Below are positions 28,299-36,707 of a stretch of DNA of 53,299 bases, piece after piece. Where the stretch lies: contig JABDCS010000011.1 of NCBI GenBank assembly GCA_013288005.1, positions 1 through 53,299 of the forward strand. The letters run 5' to 3'. The notes under the pieces were generated by a model. That model saw only the letters and a list, made by a program, of their open reading frames with translations. It was not told the origin of the DNA and made no database searches. Position numbers and translations under genes: made by a program. How positions within the stretch are numbered: the stretch's first letter is position 1; every line of letters starts with the position of its first letter. The DNA is from Chlamydiota bacterium. GTDB taxonomy: Bacteria > Chlamydiota > Chlamydiia > Chlamydiales > Rhabdochlamydiaceae.

Positions 28299-29669
28299 TT
28301 ATGGATTGATTGAAATATTCCTGATAACTTGGTTAAGAAAATGAAGCATTTCTTCCTCTATTTCCTTAGCATTGCCCTCATAGTTGTTACAAAAAAGGCA
28401 GAAAGCATACTCCTTTCCAGAGGGAAGAATTAAATAGCCTCCGAGATTGCGGATGTGATGCATGCTCCCCGTTTTTGCTCGTAATGTAGCGCCCTGAAGA
28501 AGAGGAAAGGATTTAAGCGTTCCTTGACCTGACTGTGGAAAAGAGTCGTAGATAGAGCGATAGGTGGGATTTCTTTTGATTTCTATGAGGAGCTTCGCAA
28601 ATCCTCGTGGTGTGATGAAATTAGTTCGTGAGAGTCCTGATCCATCCCGCATGACGCAAGGAATATCTAATCTCTTTAAAAACTGTTGGACTATTTTACA
28701 ACCCTCTTGCAAAGTCCCTTTACCCACTGCTTTAAGCAGGTGTTCTGCATAGAGATTAATACTATGCTGGTTCATCTCATGGAGAAGATCTTTCAAAGGA
28801 GGCGATTCTTTTTTATAGAGAAGGTTCATTTTAGTTCGATTGCGAGAATTCCCCTTCTCTATTTCAACCCCTTTTGAAGCGGCTATTTTTCTCTGCAGCG
28901 CTTCTGCGCAAAATCGCGGGGGATCGGGAATCGCCGCTTTTACGGTTAAAGTAGGTTGATCCAGAGGGACACTACCGCGATAAAATTGGACGGGAGAATA
29001 CTCCATTCCAAACACATACACTTGATCGCCTGATCCTTTTGGCCCTGTTTTTACTTCGTTATGGACGATGAGATGAGGGAGGGAAGGAACCGTTTTAAGT
29101 ATCTTAGCCGGATCACCCTCTTTAGCTCCTGGTTGGAACGTTATTTCGTACAAGTTCCTGTTAATACTAAGCCCACAAGCACCTGCACCAAAATAATTGC
29201 CCAGATCTTCAAAAAACCAAGAAGGAGAGGCAAGCGCTGTTTCGAAACAACTACTATCGACGATGATTTTTCCTTCAATCTTCTCAATCCCTTTTTGCTT
29301 TGCAGCTTGTTCCCATTGCGTAAATATGTCTAAGGAGAGAGTGGGATCTCCTCCTCCATATACGCAGAGATTTCCATGTAAGATTCCCTCCTGATCTATC
29401 CTACCTTCATATTCGAGAGTAGTAGAAAAGCGATAGTTTTCCTGTAGGAGGGCGATTGACGCTACACTTAAGGGGATTTTTTGCAAAGAAGCAGGGATGA
29501 AGTATTCTTCTGCGTGTGATGAGCTAATCTCTTTTTCGCTCGCGATCTCGGCTATGCAATATCCTATGTGTGCTCTTTTAAACTTTTCATCTAGGCCAAA
29601 TTCTCTCCCTTGCACGCGTTTGCAATAGAGCAAGACTAGGAATAAAAGTAGACCTTTCATAAGAGACAT
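28299..29669 (-). CDS. dacB: D-alanyl-D-alanine carboxypeptidase/endopeptidase, PBP4 (S13) family
   Basis: 456 residues with an N-terminal signal peptide (hydrophobic LLLFLVLLY, residues 7-15). All three penicilloyl-serine transferase motifs are present: SLQK at 61-64 (active-site Ser and Lys), SIN within NQHSINLYAEHLL at about 305, and KTG in RAKTGSMHHI at about 410. The enzyme trims or cleaves peptidoglycan peptides in the periplasm. Its presence agrees with a peptidoglycan-making chlamydia. It diverges from the alcohol dehydrogenase gene, sharing an 82-base region. Confidence 0.92.
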   Translation of the reverse strand: MSLMKGLLLFLVLLYCKRVQGREFGLDEKFKRAHIGYCIAEIASEKEISSSHAEEYFIPASLQKIPLSVASIALLQENYRFSTTLEYEGRIDQEGILHGNLCVYGGGDPTLSLDIFTQWEQAAKQKGIEKIEGKIIVDSSCFETALASPSWFFEDLGNYFGAGACGLSINRNLYEITFQPGAKEGDPAKILKTVPSLPHLIVHNEVKTGPKGSGDQVYVFGMEYSPVQFYRGSVPLDQPTLTVKAAIPDPPRFCAEALQRKIAASKGVEIEKGNSRNRTKMNLLYKKESPPLKDLLHEMNQHSINLYAEHLLKAVGKGTLQEGCKIVQQFLKRLDIPCVMRDGSGLSRTNFITPRGFAKLLIEIKRNPTYRSIYDSFPQSGQGTLKSFPLLQGATLRAKTGSMHHIRNLGGYLILPSGKEYAFCLFCNNYEGNAKEIEEEMLHFLNQVIRNISINP

Positions 29670-29693
29670 AAGGAAAATGTAAAAACAAGATTG

Positions 29694-29721
29694 TTGACAC
29701 TCATGGTGACATCCAGATAAT
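29694..29721 (+). promoter_or_regulatory. Candidate promoter for the alcohol dehydrogenase gene
   Basis: A perfect TTGACA (29694-29699) and GATAAT (29716-29721) are spaced 16 bases apart, 30 bases before the ATG at 29752; AAGGAG follows as ribosome binding site. It is one of the cleanest promoter matches in the window. Confidence 0.6.
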
Positions 29722-29751
29722 TATCAAAAAAGAAGAAAATCAAGGAGCACT

Positions 29752-30807
29752 ATGACAAAAACACAAGGTTATGCGGCCAAATCCGCTACATCTCCTATGG
29801 AATCCTTTGATTTCGAAAGGAAAGAACTTGGACCGCACGATATACAAATTGAAATTCTCTATTGTGGAATTTGCCACAGCGATCTTCATGTGGTCAGAAA
29901 CGAATGGAAAAATACCATTTATCCTGTCGTTCCTGGACATGAAATCCTGGGAAAAGTTGTAAAAATCGGCAACCAAGTTAACTCTTTTCAGATAGGCGAT
30001 AGAGCAGCCATTGGCTGTATTATTAATTCCTGCAGAAATTGTCCGAATTGTCAAGAGGGCCTCGAACAGTATTGTCAAAATGAGTTCATGTTGGTTTTCA
30101 ATAGCAAGGATAAAGAGGGGAATGTCAATTACGGCGGATTTTCTAAGCTGATTAATGTGGATGAGAGCTATGCATTGCATGTCCCCAAAAAATTTGCAGA
30201 TAAGGATCTTCCGCGCGTTGCACCACTTCTTTGTGCAGGGATTACTACCTATTCGCCGCTGCGCCATTGGAAAGTTGGGAAGGGGAGTAAGGTGGGTATC
30301 GTCGGTCTTGGAGGATTAGGACACATGGCTGTCAAGCTTGCTCATGCTATGGGAGCACATGTAGTACTATTCACCACATCGCCTAATAAAATAGAGGATG
30401 CCAAACGCCTGGGTGCCGATGAGGTGATAATTTCCAAAAACACTGGAGAGATGAAAAAGCATGCTGCTTCGTTCGATTTTATCCTTAATACCGTGGCAGC
30501 TCCTCACAATCTCGATGTTTTTCTTGAACTATTAAAGCGCGATAGAACGATGTGTCTTGTTGGATTACCAGCGGAACCTCATCCGGCGCTCAATGTAGGA
30601 AATCTTATCTTTTTACGTAGGGATTTAGCAGGTTCCGTTATTGGTGGGATTAAAGAAACACAAGAGCTTCTAGATTTTTGTGCAGATCAAAATGTAATGG
30701 CTGATGTGGAAATTATCCCGATTCAAAAGATCAACGAAGGCTTTGATCGCATGCTCAAAAATGACGTGAAATACCGCTTTGTTATCGATATGTCTTCGCT
30801 AAAATAA
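29752..30807 (+). CDS. Zinc-dependent alcohol dehydrogenase (cinnamyl-alcohol/YahK-like)
   Basis: 351 residues of the medium-chain dehydrogenase family. C41 (GICHSD), H63-E64 (PGHE) and C161 are the catalytic zinc ligands; C94, C97, C100 and C108 form the structural zinc lobe. The Rossmann motif GLGGLG is at 185-190. The nearest group is the NADP-dependent aldehyde reductases such as YahK and plant cinnamyl alcohol dehydrogenase, which reduce a broad range of aldehydes. The physiological substrate cannot be told. A strong promoter and Shine-Dalgarno precede it; it is a single-gene transcript converging on the gene at 30825. Confidence 0.92.
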   Translation: MTKTQGYAAKSATSPMESFDFERKELGPHDIQIEILYCGICHSDLHVVRNEWKNTIYPVVPGHEILGKVVKIGNQVNSFQIGDRAAIGCIINSCRNCPNCQEGLEQYCQNEFMLVFNSKDKEGNVNYGGFSKLINVDESYALHVPKKFADKDLPRVAPLLCAGITTYSPLRHWKVGKGSKVGIVGLGGLGHMAVKLAHAMGAHVVLFTTSPNKIEDAKRLGADEVIISKNTGEMKKHAASFDFILNTVAAPHNLDVFLELLKRDRTMCLVGLPAEPHPALNVGNLIFLRRDLAGSVIGGIKETQELLDFCADQNVMADVEIIPIQKINEGFDRMLKNDVKYRFVIDMSSLK

Positions 30808-30831
30808 GGATTTAAGGAGTAGTCCTATTTT
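30801..30831. terminator. Candidate bidirectional terminator between convergent genes
   Basis: AAAATAAGGA (30801-30810) can pair with TCCTATTTT (30823-30831) with one bulge, giving A/T-flanked arms that overlap both stop codons of the tail-to-tail genes. The placement supports a shared terminator. Confidence 0.45.
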
Positions 30832-31946
30832 AAATTAAATGATGCATCTAGAAGCCAATTATATTCGAGAGCATGGCGTTTTTCGGTATTACGGCGATCG
30901 GCCAAAATAGCAAGAGTTTCCTGGGCTGTGCCATATTTTTTAGAAATAAAGAAAGATGGAGCTTGAGTTTCTTTGTCGATCGTTTTTTCAATGTCTAAAC
31001 TTGCAACCGATGTAAAGGTAAAGACCTTTGCATATTCAAATTCCAGAGGTTCTGTTTCGTTTGAAGGAACAATCAATAGTTCCTTCACCACTTGATTTTC
31101 TTTTTCTACACTAGGGAATGTGACGTAATTTTCTACCCATTCATCTATTTTCATAGCTCGTTTAGGCGAGGACACTAAATCAATTACCCATAATTTGGGA
31201 CCATTTTTAATAACAGGTACTAGGTGGTAATCCCAGTCTTTCATCTTACCTTTTGCCCATTTCTCGGGAACATAGAGGAATTGCTTTCCTATCATTCCGT
31301 CTGGAACGCCCATTAAAACCAACAACTCTATAATCAGATGGGCTCTTGCAAAACAGCCTCCACCCATATTATGTAACGCTAAGAGATCTCTTAATGTCGA
31401 AAGGTAAGAAACTATAGCATGGATTTGCTCTGAAGAAATCGAGCTGAGTTTTTTAAATTTTTTAAGATCTCCAGCTACCTCCTTAGTTAAAAAAAGGCAG
31501 GGTTCTTCTTGATCTAAACTCTTAAAACTTTGGACACCCTCGGGAAAGGCAGATTTAGGTACTAATTGGAATTCGGCCCCGCCATTTTCTCCCACGAGAG
31601 ATGTGCATAGAGGGTAATGGCATCTGTTTTGGTATCTCTTTCTGTAAGCTGCAATTTTCTCCACCATATGACTAACCATTTCTAAATAATCGATGTGAGT
31701 GACTCGATTAAAAAGAGGTCGTGCAATATCCCTACAGAAATTGCGATATTCACGATGGCTCATAGAAGAGATGGTAGTGATATTAGTCGTAAAGTAATTT
31801 TTGCAACGTAGATAACGCAAGGCAGCTTTGGCCTTGGTTTCCGCAGAATCCAGATGGGGCTCTTCTACAGTAGTGGGGCATCCCTCTTTGAAAGGGCTGC
31901 TCACAGGGGGAGAACTCCTCGTTGTGGAAACACAACGTAACGCCAT
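30825..31946 (-). CDS. Putative protein-glutaminase-like cysteine deamidase (candidate effector)
   Basis: 373 residues with no signal peptide seen. The central part has the layout of papain-fold protein glutaminases: C198 in GGGCFARAHLIIELL, H241 in WDYHLVPVI and D256 in LWVIDLVSSP, i.e. the C-A-R-A-H, W-x-YH-x-x-PV and h-h-D elements of a Cys-His-Asp triad. Such enzymes deamidate glutamine in target proteins, and relatives occur among bacterial effectors. The N-terminal about 60 residues are polar and Ser/Thr-rich, as expected for a type III substrate. The C-terminal about 100 residues match nothing I recognise. Assignment rests on motif order only; a transglutaminase-like or other Cys hydrolase remains possible. 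Confidence 0.6.
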   Translation of the reverse strand: MALRCVSTTRSSPPVSSPFKEGCPTTVEEPHLDSAETKAKAALRYLRCKNYFTTNITTISSMSHREYRNFCRDIARPLFNRVTHIDYLEMVSHMVEKIAAYRKRYQNRCHYPLCTSLVGENGGAEFQLVPKSAFPEGVQSFKSLDQEEPCLFLTKEVAGDLKKFKKLSSISSEQIHAIVSYLSTLRDLLALHNMGGGCFARAHLIIELLVLMGVPDGMIGKQFLYVPEKWAKGKMKDWDYHLVPVIKNGPKLWVIDLVSSPKRAMKIDEWVENYVTFPSVEKENQVVKELLIVPSNETEPLEFEYAKVFTFTSVASLDIEKTIDKETQAPSFFISKKYGTAQETLAILADRRNTEKRHALEYNWLLDASFNLK

Positions 31947-32083
31947 ACAATTCCATTATTATGTATATATTAAAAAACTGATATTATTATATCACTTTTA
32001 TTAATAATATATAATAACGAAAATTTTGTATTAATAAAAAATTAATATATTTTCTTATCAATAATTGTAATAATTAAAAATTT
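31947..32083. promoter_or_regulatory. AT-rich upstream region of the deamidase-like gene
   Basis: These 137 bases are almost entirely A and T. They contain many TATAAT-like words but no single convincing promoter. The strong composition shift compared with the flanking genes may indicate a bent or nucleoid-bound regulatory region. Confidence 0.35.
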
Positions 32084-33001
32084 TCAAAATGGCAATTTAT
32101 TTTTTAATTTAGAAAGTAAATCTTTTTTTGTATGCTGATCTAAAGGTGTCAAAGGGGGACGGACTAGCTCCCATACATCCCCATAACGACTTTGCATGAG
32201 CGCTTTTATTGCAGGGATAAAAGGCAAGCCGTCCAAGGCTTTACAAAAGGTGTCTAAAAACGTCGTGTTCTCAGCGGTCAAATTAGGAAAAGCTTTTTTA
32301 GCCTGTTCGTACAAAGAAGAGATTAATTGCGGATAGGCATTGGCGATTCCGCAAATCGTTCCCGCACCTCCAGAGTGAACTGCTTCGAGAATATGCCGTT
32401 CGTTTCCTACGAAAACTTTAAAGTCGGGAAATTTTTTCAAAATCGCTTTTGTGAAAGGCAAATTTCCTTCGCTTTCTTTAATACCGATTATATTTTTGGG
32501 AAACTCTTTACGAAGAACTTCAATAACAGGCAAAGAAATAGCCACTCCACTCAATTGGGGAATATGGTAGAGCAGAATTTGCAATGCAGGTTCAGCAATT
32601 GTATGGAGGACTTGACGGTAAAAGGCTAAAACTCCTTCATCGCTAATATTTTTGTAAAAACTCGGGGGTGCGATCAATAAAGAAGTGCATCCAGATTCCA
32701 ATGCTTGATGGCAAAGATCAATCGTGTCCGCAATACCCGCGCTTCCATTGCCTAAAATAATCTTTTCCGCAGGGATTCCATTTTGCATTAGGCGTTGTAA
32801 GGCTTCAATGCGCTCCTGAACAGAAAAGGAAGCTCCTTCTCCGGTTGTCCCAAATAATGCAATGCCCTGGCATCCCTGGTTAAGTAATTCTAAACAATGT
32901 GCAGCCAATTGGGTGTGATTGCATGTGTAATCGGGCAATAGGGGAGTCAAGACAGCCGCATAGACCCCATTCTGCAAACTTTGTTGTTGTGTTGAATCCA
33001 T
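32084..33001 (-). CDS. DHDPS/N-acetylneuraminate-lyase family aldolase
   Basis: 305 residues forming the class-I aldolase TIM barrel. GTTGEG at 51-56, Y145 in LLYHIP and the Schiff-base K175 in IIGIKES are all present. However the segment after Tyr reads IPQLSG, as in N-acetylneuraminate lyases (IPALSG), rather than VPxRTG with the Arg used by true dihydrodipicolinate synthases to hold aspartate semialdehyde. I therefore would not call it dapA. Substrates could include sialic acid, 2-keto-3-deoxy sugars or related keto acids. It stands alone and diverges from the MFS gene. Confidence 0.85.
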   Translation of the reverse strand: MDSTQQQSLQNGVYAAVLTPLLPDYTCNHTQLAAHCLELLNQGCQGIALFGTTGEGASFSVQERIEALQRLMQNGIPAEKIILGNGSAGIADTIDLCHQALESGCTSLLIAPPSFYKNISDEGVLAFYRQVLHTIAEPALQILLYHIPQLSGVAISLPVIEVLRKEFPKNIIGIKESEGNLPFTKAILKKFPDFKVFVGNERHILEAVHSGGAGTICGIANAYPQLISSLYEQAKKAFPNLTAENTTFLDTFCKALDGLPFIPAIKALMQSRYGDVWELVRPPLTPLDQHTKKDLLSKLKNKLPF

Positions 33002-33027
33002 GAAATACTACCCTGGGTTAGGCCTAA

Positions 33028-33050
33028 AGAGAGTGTTACTATAACTCTCT
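33028..33050. promoter_or_regulatory. Inverted repeat in the divergent aldolase/MFS promoter region
   Basis: AGAGAGT (33028-33034) and ACTCTCT (33044-33050) form a perfect 7-base inverted repeat around nine bases. It lies 27 bases from the aldolase start and 106 from the MFS start, and could be an operator shared by both genes. Confidence 0.35.
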
Positions 33051-33155
33051 CTTAGAATTAGCTGCTATGTGATGCTTCGCATCTTTCTTATGAATAGGCC
33101 CATGTCGTATAGTCAGGATCAATAGGTATCACTTGGTATTTCTGAGAATAAAGCT

Positions 33156-34391
33156 ATGACAACGGAATTAAGAAATCAGAGAAGACAGTTTTGGATCATT
33201 TTGATCATAGTGTTCTTCGGATTTCTAGGCATTTCCATACCCTATTTGATTTTTCCACCGCTTTTTTTGAATCCAGACTATTCTTTTCTCGCGGGGAATT
33301 GGAGCGCATCCAGCCGAGCTCTCTTATTAGGAGTTACGTTAGCTGTCTATCCTTTCGGTCAATTTATTGGCTCTCCTATTCTAGGTGTCCTATCCGATGA
33401 TTACGGCCGCAAGCACTTAATAACTGGCACTTTGGTATTATCTGGTATAGGTAATTTACTTGTCGGCATTGCGATTGTTAAAGAGCAATTACTCCTCTTG
33501 ATTATAAGTCGGTTTTTGACTGGCTTAATGGAGGGGAATATAGCTGTAGCACGAGGGATGTGTGCAGATCTTAAATTACTTCCAAAACAGGAAACTTTTG
33601 GAAAACTTAGTGCTGCTACCTCGATCGCCTATTTAATCGGGCCTTTTTTAGGTGGGTTGATGACAGATCGCAATCTCTATGCTGATTTAAATACCTCAAC
33701 ACCCTTCTATTTCATTTGTGTTCTTTTCTTTGCTTTAGCTGCTCTATCTATGCTCGTGCTCAAAGAGACCTTCGTGGTGGATGTACCGAAAATCGGAACT
33801 TTGTGGCAGCGGTTTAATTTTCTTAATCGTATGCGCGTCCTATTTTCGAATAAGAACTTGAAAACTCTTATGATTACGTCGACATGCCTGACCTTGGCAG
33901 TCGATATGTATTACGAGTTTGGGCCTGTATACCTGACGATCAAGTGGACACTTATGCCGGCTCAGCTCATTTATTATAATGGAGTCTTGTGTCTGGGCCT
34001 TGCGATTGGCTATGCGTGGTTACCAGCTTTTATTGCCTCGCGCATGTCCAATTTATGGGCGATTTTAGGTGCAATTCTGGGCTTTGCTTTACTTATGGTG
34101 GGCATTGCATGGACAAATGCTACTTCCTTTATGTTGCTCTGGTTTGGTCTTTCCGGATTGGTTATCGGACTGGCCGTTACCTTGCTAACAGTAAAAATTT
34201 CTGACTGTGCATCAGATCGAATACAGGGCGAAGTGATGGGTGTCCAGCTGTCACTGCGTGTGTTGGGGGATGCCATTATTTGTTTATTTGGAGGCGTTCT
34301 TCTTTTAGTATCGCCTAAGATTATCTTGATTTTGTCTGCGGGGATTGCGATTCTCACGATGTTTTATTATAAGAGAGTGTATCCAAAGTAA
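33156..34391 (+). CDS. MFS transporter (12 TM)
   Basis: 411 residues with about twelve hydrophobic segments, beginning at residue 14 (FWIILIIVFFGFLGI). The loop 2-3 signature of the major facilitator superfamily appears as GVLSDDYGRKHL at about 78-89. Residues 110-150 contain the R-x-x-x-G-x-x-EG motif of the fifth segment (RFLTGLMEGN), typical of drug/H+ antiporter and sugar-exporter subgroups. It belongs to the TetA-like part of the superfamily by appearance. Substrate cannot be deduced. It shares a 154-base divergent region with the aldolase, so an import or export partnership is possible but unproven. Confidence 0.9.
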   Translation: MTTELRNQRRQFWIILIIVFFGFLGISIPYLIFPPLFLNPDYSFLAGNWSASSRALLLGVTLAVYPFGQFIGSPILGVLSDDYGRKHLITGTLVLSGIGNLLVGIAIVKEQLLLLIISRFLTGLMEGNIAVARGMCADLKLLPKQETFGKLSAATSIAYLIGPFLGGLMTDRNLYADLNTSTPFYFICVLFFALAALSMLVLKETFVVDVPKIGTLWQRFNFLNRMRVLFSNKNLKTLMITSTCLTLAVDMYYEFGPVYLTIKWTLMPAQLIYYNGVLCLGLAIGYAWLPAFIASRMSNLWAILGAILGFALLMVGIAWTNATSFMLLWFGLSGLVIGLAVTLLTVKISDCASDRIQGEVMGVQLSLRVLGDAIICLFGGVLLLVSPKIILILSAGIAILTMFYYKRVYPK

Positions 34392-34512
34392 TTTTCTCGA
34401 TTTTCAGATGGTTTAGGCTGCTTTTGCTGCCCTTCTAAGAGGAGAGAAAAATTCAATTTCAGTTATGCTATTCCCATTTGACTACAACCTCTAATAAGGA
34501 GTGCGAATATTT

Positions 34513-35028
34513 ATGCTTATTTCACAAAACACCTCTAAGCAAATTTCAAAATTACTCAATGGCAAAAAGAAAGCACTTTTCTTGATGTTTTGCTGCCTGA
34601 ATTCTCTCCTGTTAGCTGAACCCACATTTTTTTACCATGGCTCGCCTACCGATGGGATAGACTGCCTAGAACCTCGAATTGGTCACATTCCCGGCAACGA
34701 AACAAACTCTCCACCAAGTGTATATGCTTCCGATCTTCCTGCTTTTGCAGCTGCTCAAAGCTTTTCTTGGTCGACTGATGAGGGTATTGACCTTTATGTA
34801 GATAACGAGACTGTTGTTCTCGAAATTCCTGCTTCTATTTCTTCCAGACTTCAAAGCCAGGCCTATATTTATTCTGTCGATAGCCAACAATTTTCCCGAG
34901 TGGAAAGTGAGACAACAGGGCATACCTTTCGCTCTACAGGACAAGTTCCTTGTCTGCAAAAAGAAAGTTTTCAAAATGTAGTAGAAGCTATCGAATATTA
35001 TGGTGGTAAGGTCATTGTTAAAGAGTAA
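34513..35028 (+). CDS. Secreted protein with ADP-ribosyltransferase-like motifs
   Basis: The ATG at 34513, 12 bases after AAGGAG, is preferred over a GTG at 34501 that abuts the Shine-Dalgarno. The 171-residue product has a signal peptide (KKKALFLMFCCLNSLLLAEP, cleavage after about residue 29). The mature part starts with FYHGSPTDGIDCLEPR and then SVYASDLPAFAAAQSF. This Y-H-G-S, L-E-P-R, VYA-(S/T)-D, A-x-x-F order is like small proteins of the ADP-ribosyltransferase-like fold, where the His and Tyr contact NAD. I see no certain catalytic Glu. It could equally be a non-enzymatic relative. Confidence 0.5.
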   Translation: MLISQNTSKQISKLLNGKKKALFLMFCCLNSLLLAEPTFFYHGSPTDGIDCLEPRIGHIPGNETNSPPSVYASDLPAFAAAQSFSWSTDEGIDLYVDNETVVLEIPASISSRLQSQAYIYSVDSQQFSRVESETTGHTFRSTGQVPCLQKESFQNVVEAIEYYGGKVIVKE

Positions 35029-35052
35029 CTTAGAAGCAGGGCAGCTTGGCTT

Positions 35053-35901
35053 TTAATATTCGGAAAAATGGCTTTCTGGCAACGTTTGACCACCATCAAC
35101 AATGAGGCTCTGCCCCGTTATATACGCAGATTCATGGGAAGATAGGAACATAACCGCATAACCGATATCTTCAGGAGTACCGAGTCTTCCCAAAGGGACT
35201 GCTCGAAGCATATTATCTTTGTATTCGGGTCCCATTGTTTCGAGCCCTTCCGTTATAATGTTTCCGGGCTCAACAGCATTGATGAGAATATCATATTTGG
35301 CTAATTCCACTGCCGCAGTCTTAATAAATCCGGCAATGCCTCCTTTAGAAGCTGTGTAGTGAGAATGGCCAGGTAATCCTGTTTGCGGCCCGGAAATCGA
35401 AGAGATGACAACAATTTTTCCATGCCTTTGATTTTTCATGGTAGGAATGCACGCTTTGACGGCTAAAAAAGTTCCGGTGAGGTTCACATTGATTACGTTT
35501 TGCCATTCTTCTAATGTCATATTTTCTAAACGTGCTTGCGGGTAGATACCGGCATTGTGACAAAGAACGTCGATTTTTCCATATGCCTTCATGGTTGCCA
35601 TTGCCAATCGTTCCATATCTTGTGGATTGCTCACATCCGCTTGCACACAAATGGCTTTTTCTCCTCTATTTTCGATTGCTTCCTTCACTAAGCGTAAGGG
35701 AGCTTCCTCTCTGGCCACTAAGACGACTTGAGCCCCTTCCCGCGCAAATAGTTCGGCTATTCCGCGTCCAATACCTTTGGAGGCACCCGTTACAATCACT
35801 ACCTGGCCTTCGAATCGTTTTGTGGATTTACGCTCTTCTTGAGCCCAAGTAAAAGTGGTTTGCAAAACGAGAACAGCTAAACAAATCGTATATTTCATCA
35901 T
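35053..35901 (-). CDS. Short-chain dehydrogenase/reductase with an N-terminal signal peptide
   Basis: 282 residues. Classical SDR motifs are all present: TGASKGIG for NAD(P) binding, NAG, the catalytic Ser in SSISG and YTASK (Tyr and Lys). Overall it looks like FabG-type 3-oxoacyl reductases or glucose-1-dehydrogenase-like SDRs. Residues 1-20 (MMKYTICLAVLVLQTTFTWA) form a typical signal peptide with an Ala-x-x-like cleavage site before QEERK, which is odd for an NAD(P)-dependent enzyme. It follows the hydrolase gene after 35 bases and is probably last in the Fic operon. Substrate unknown. Confidence 0.88.
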   Translation of the reverse strand: MMKYTICLAVLVLQTTFTWAQEERKSTKRFEGQVVIVTGASKGIGRGIAELFAREGAQVVLVAREEAPLRLVKEAIENRGEKAICVQADVSNPQDMERLAMATMKAYGKIDVLCHNAGIYPQARLENMTLEEWQNVINVNLTGTFLAVKACIPTMKNQRHGKIVVISSISGPQTGLPGHSHYTASKGGIAGFIKTAAVELAKYDILINAVEPGNIITEGLETMGPEYKDNMLRAVPLGRLGTPEDIGYAVMFLSSHESAYITGQSLIVDGGQTLPESHFSEY

Positions 35902-35936
35902 AAATTCTAGTTGGGGTTGCGTGCAGAAATTGTGGC

Positions 35937-36707
35937 TTAATTTGCGTGAATTTTTAGAAATCGAGCGATCATAGCGTTGACTTGCTCAGGTACTTCCAGA
36001 GTGGCCCAACACCTGGATCCTATAACTTTCCCGATTTCAAATTGAGGGGCTTCTTGGCGCATCTTCTCATAGGAGCAGTGATGTTCATCTGTCAAAATAC
36101 AAAGAGTAGGATAAGAAATCTTTTTTAAAGTCTCTGCTGAATTAGCATCCCATTTTAGTAGGCCTTTAAAAATTTCACCTAACGATTTTTTATCCGCGTT
36201 ATTGAATGCGCTTGCAGCAATTTCCTTAGTTCTAGAATCTGAATAAAAAAATAGCGCGTTAACAAATGTCTCGACATATTCCTGATTAAAATCAGCCTTC
36301 TCCAAACTACCGATATAAGATTGTATTTCTTTAACAAAAGTCTCATCGATAAAGATGGGAGGATCAATCAAAATGAGCCCTTCAATTGCTAGTGGGTAGC
36401 TTAACGCGGTGTCGAGTGCAATATTAGCACCATTATTAAGCCCGATCAGATAAATGTTTGTTAGAGATAATTTTTTGCAAATCGTCGAAATAATAGAAGA
36501 GAGATCACGCATTTCATAACTCGATATAGGGGGGCTTTTACCAGAACCTGGTAAATCCAACTGAATGACAGTGCCATATTTTTTCAACAGGTCAATTTGA
36601 TGAGTAAAAAACCTATGATCGGCGCCGGCATTGTGAATCAGCACAAAATTCAATTCTCCCGTCCCCAAAAGCTCTTCTACAAAAATTTCAGTTCCATTGA
36701 TGTTCAT
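35937..36707 (-). CDS. Alpha/beta hydrolase-fold protein, probably catalytically inactive
   Basis: The ATG at 36707 overlaps the Fic stop (TGATG) and is preferred over a GTG at 36731 inside Fic; 256 residues. The fold markers are clear: LIHNAGAD oxyanion loop, LDLPGSGKS, and LIDPP. At the nucleophile elbow the usual G-x-S-x-G reads G89-L-N91-N-G93, so the nucleophile Ser is Asn. Where active relatives have G-H-(W/Y) near the C-terminus this protein has SRCWATLEVPE, so the His is also gone. It is likely a binding or regulatory pseudoenzyme. Translational coupling to Fic suggests a shared function. Confidence 0.85.
   Translation of the reverse strand: MNINGTEIFVEELLGTGELNFVLIHNAGADHRFFTHQIDLLKKYGTVIQLDLPGSGKSPPISSYEMRDLSSIISTICKKLSLTNIYLIGLNNGANIALDTALSYPLAIEGLILIDPPIFIDETFVKEIQSYIGSLEKADFNQEYVETFVNALFFYSDSRTKEIAASAFNNADKKSLGEIFKGLLKWDANSAETLKKISYPTLCILTDEHHCSYEKMRQEAPQFEIGKVIGSRCWATLEVPEQVNAMIARFLKIHAN

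Noticed and set aside
29740..30267. 175-residue minus-strand frame
   Set aside because: It is entirely antisense to the alcohol dehydrogenase gene, which has full zinc and Rossmann motifs.
34501..34512. GTG start for the ART-like protein
   Set aside because: It directly abuts the AAGGAG element, leaving no spacing; ATG 34513 is more plausible.
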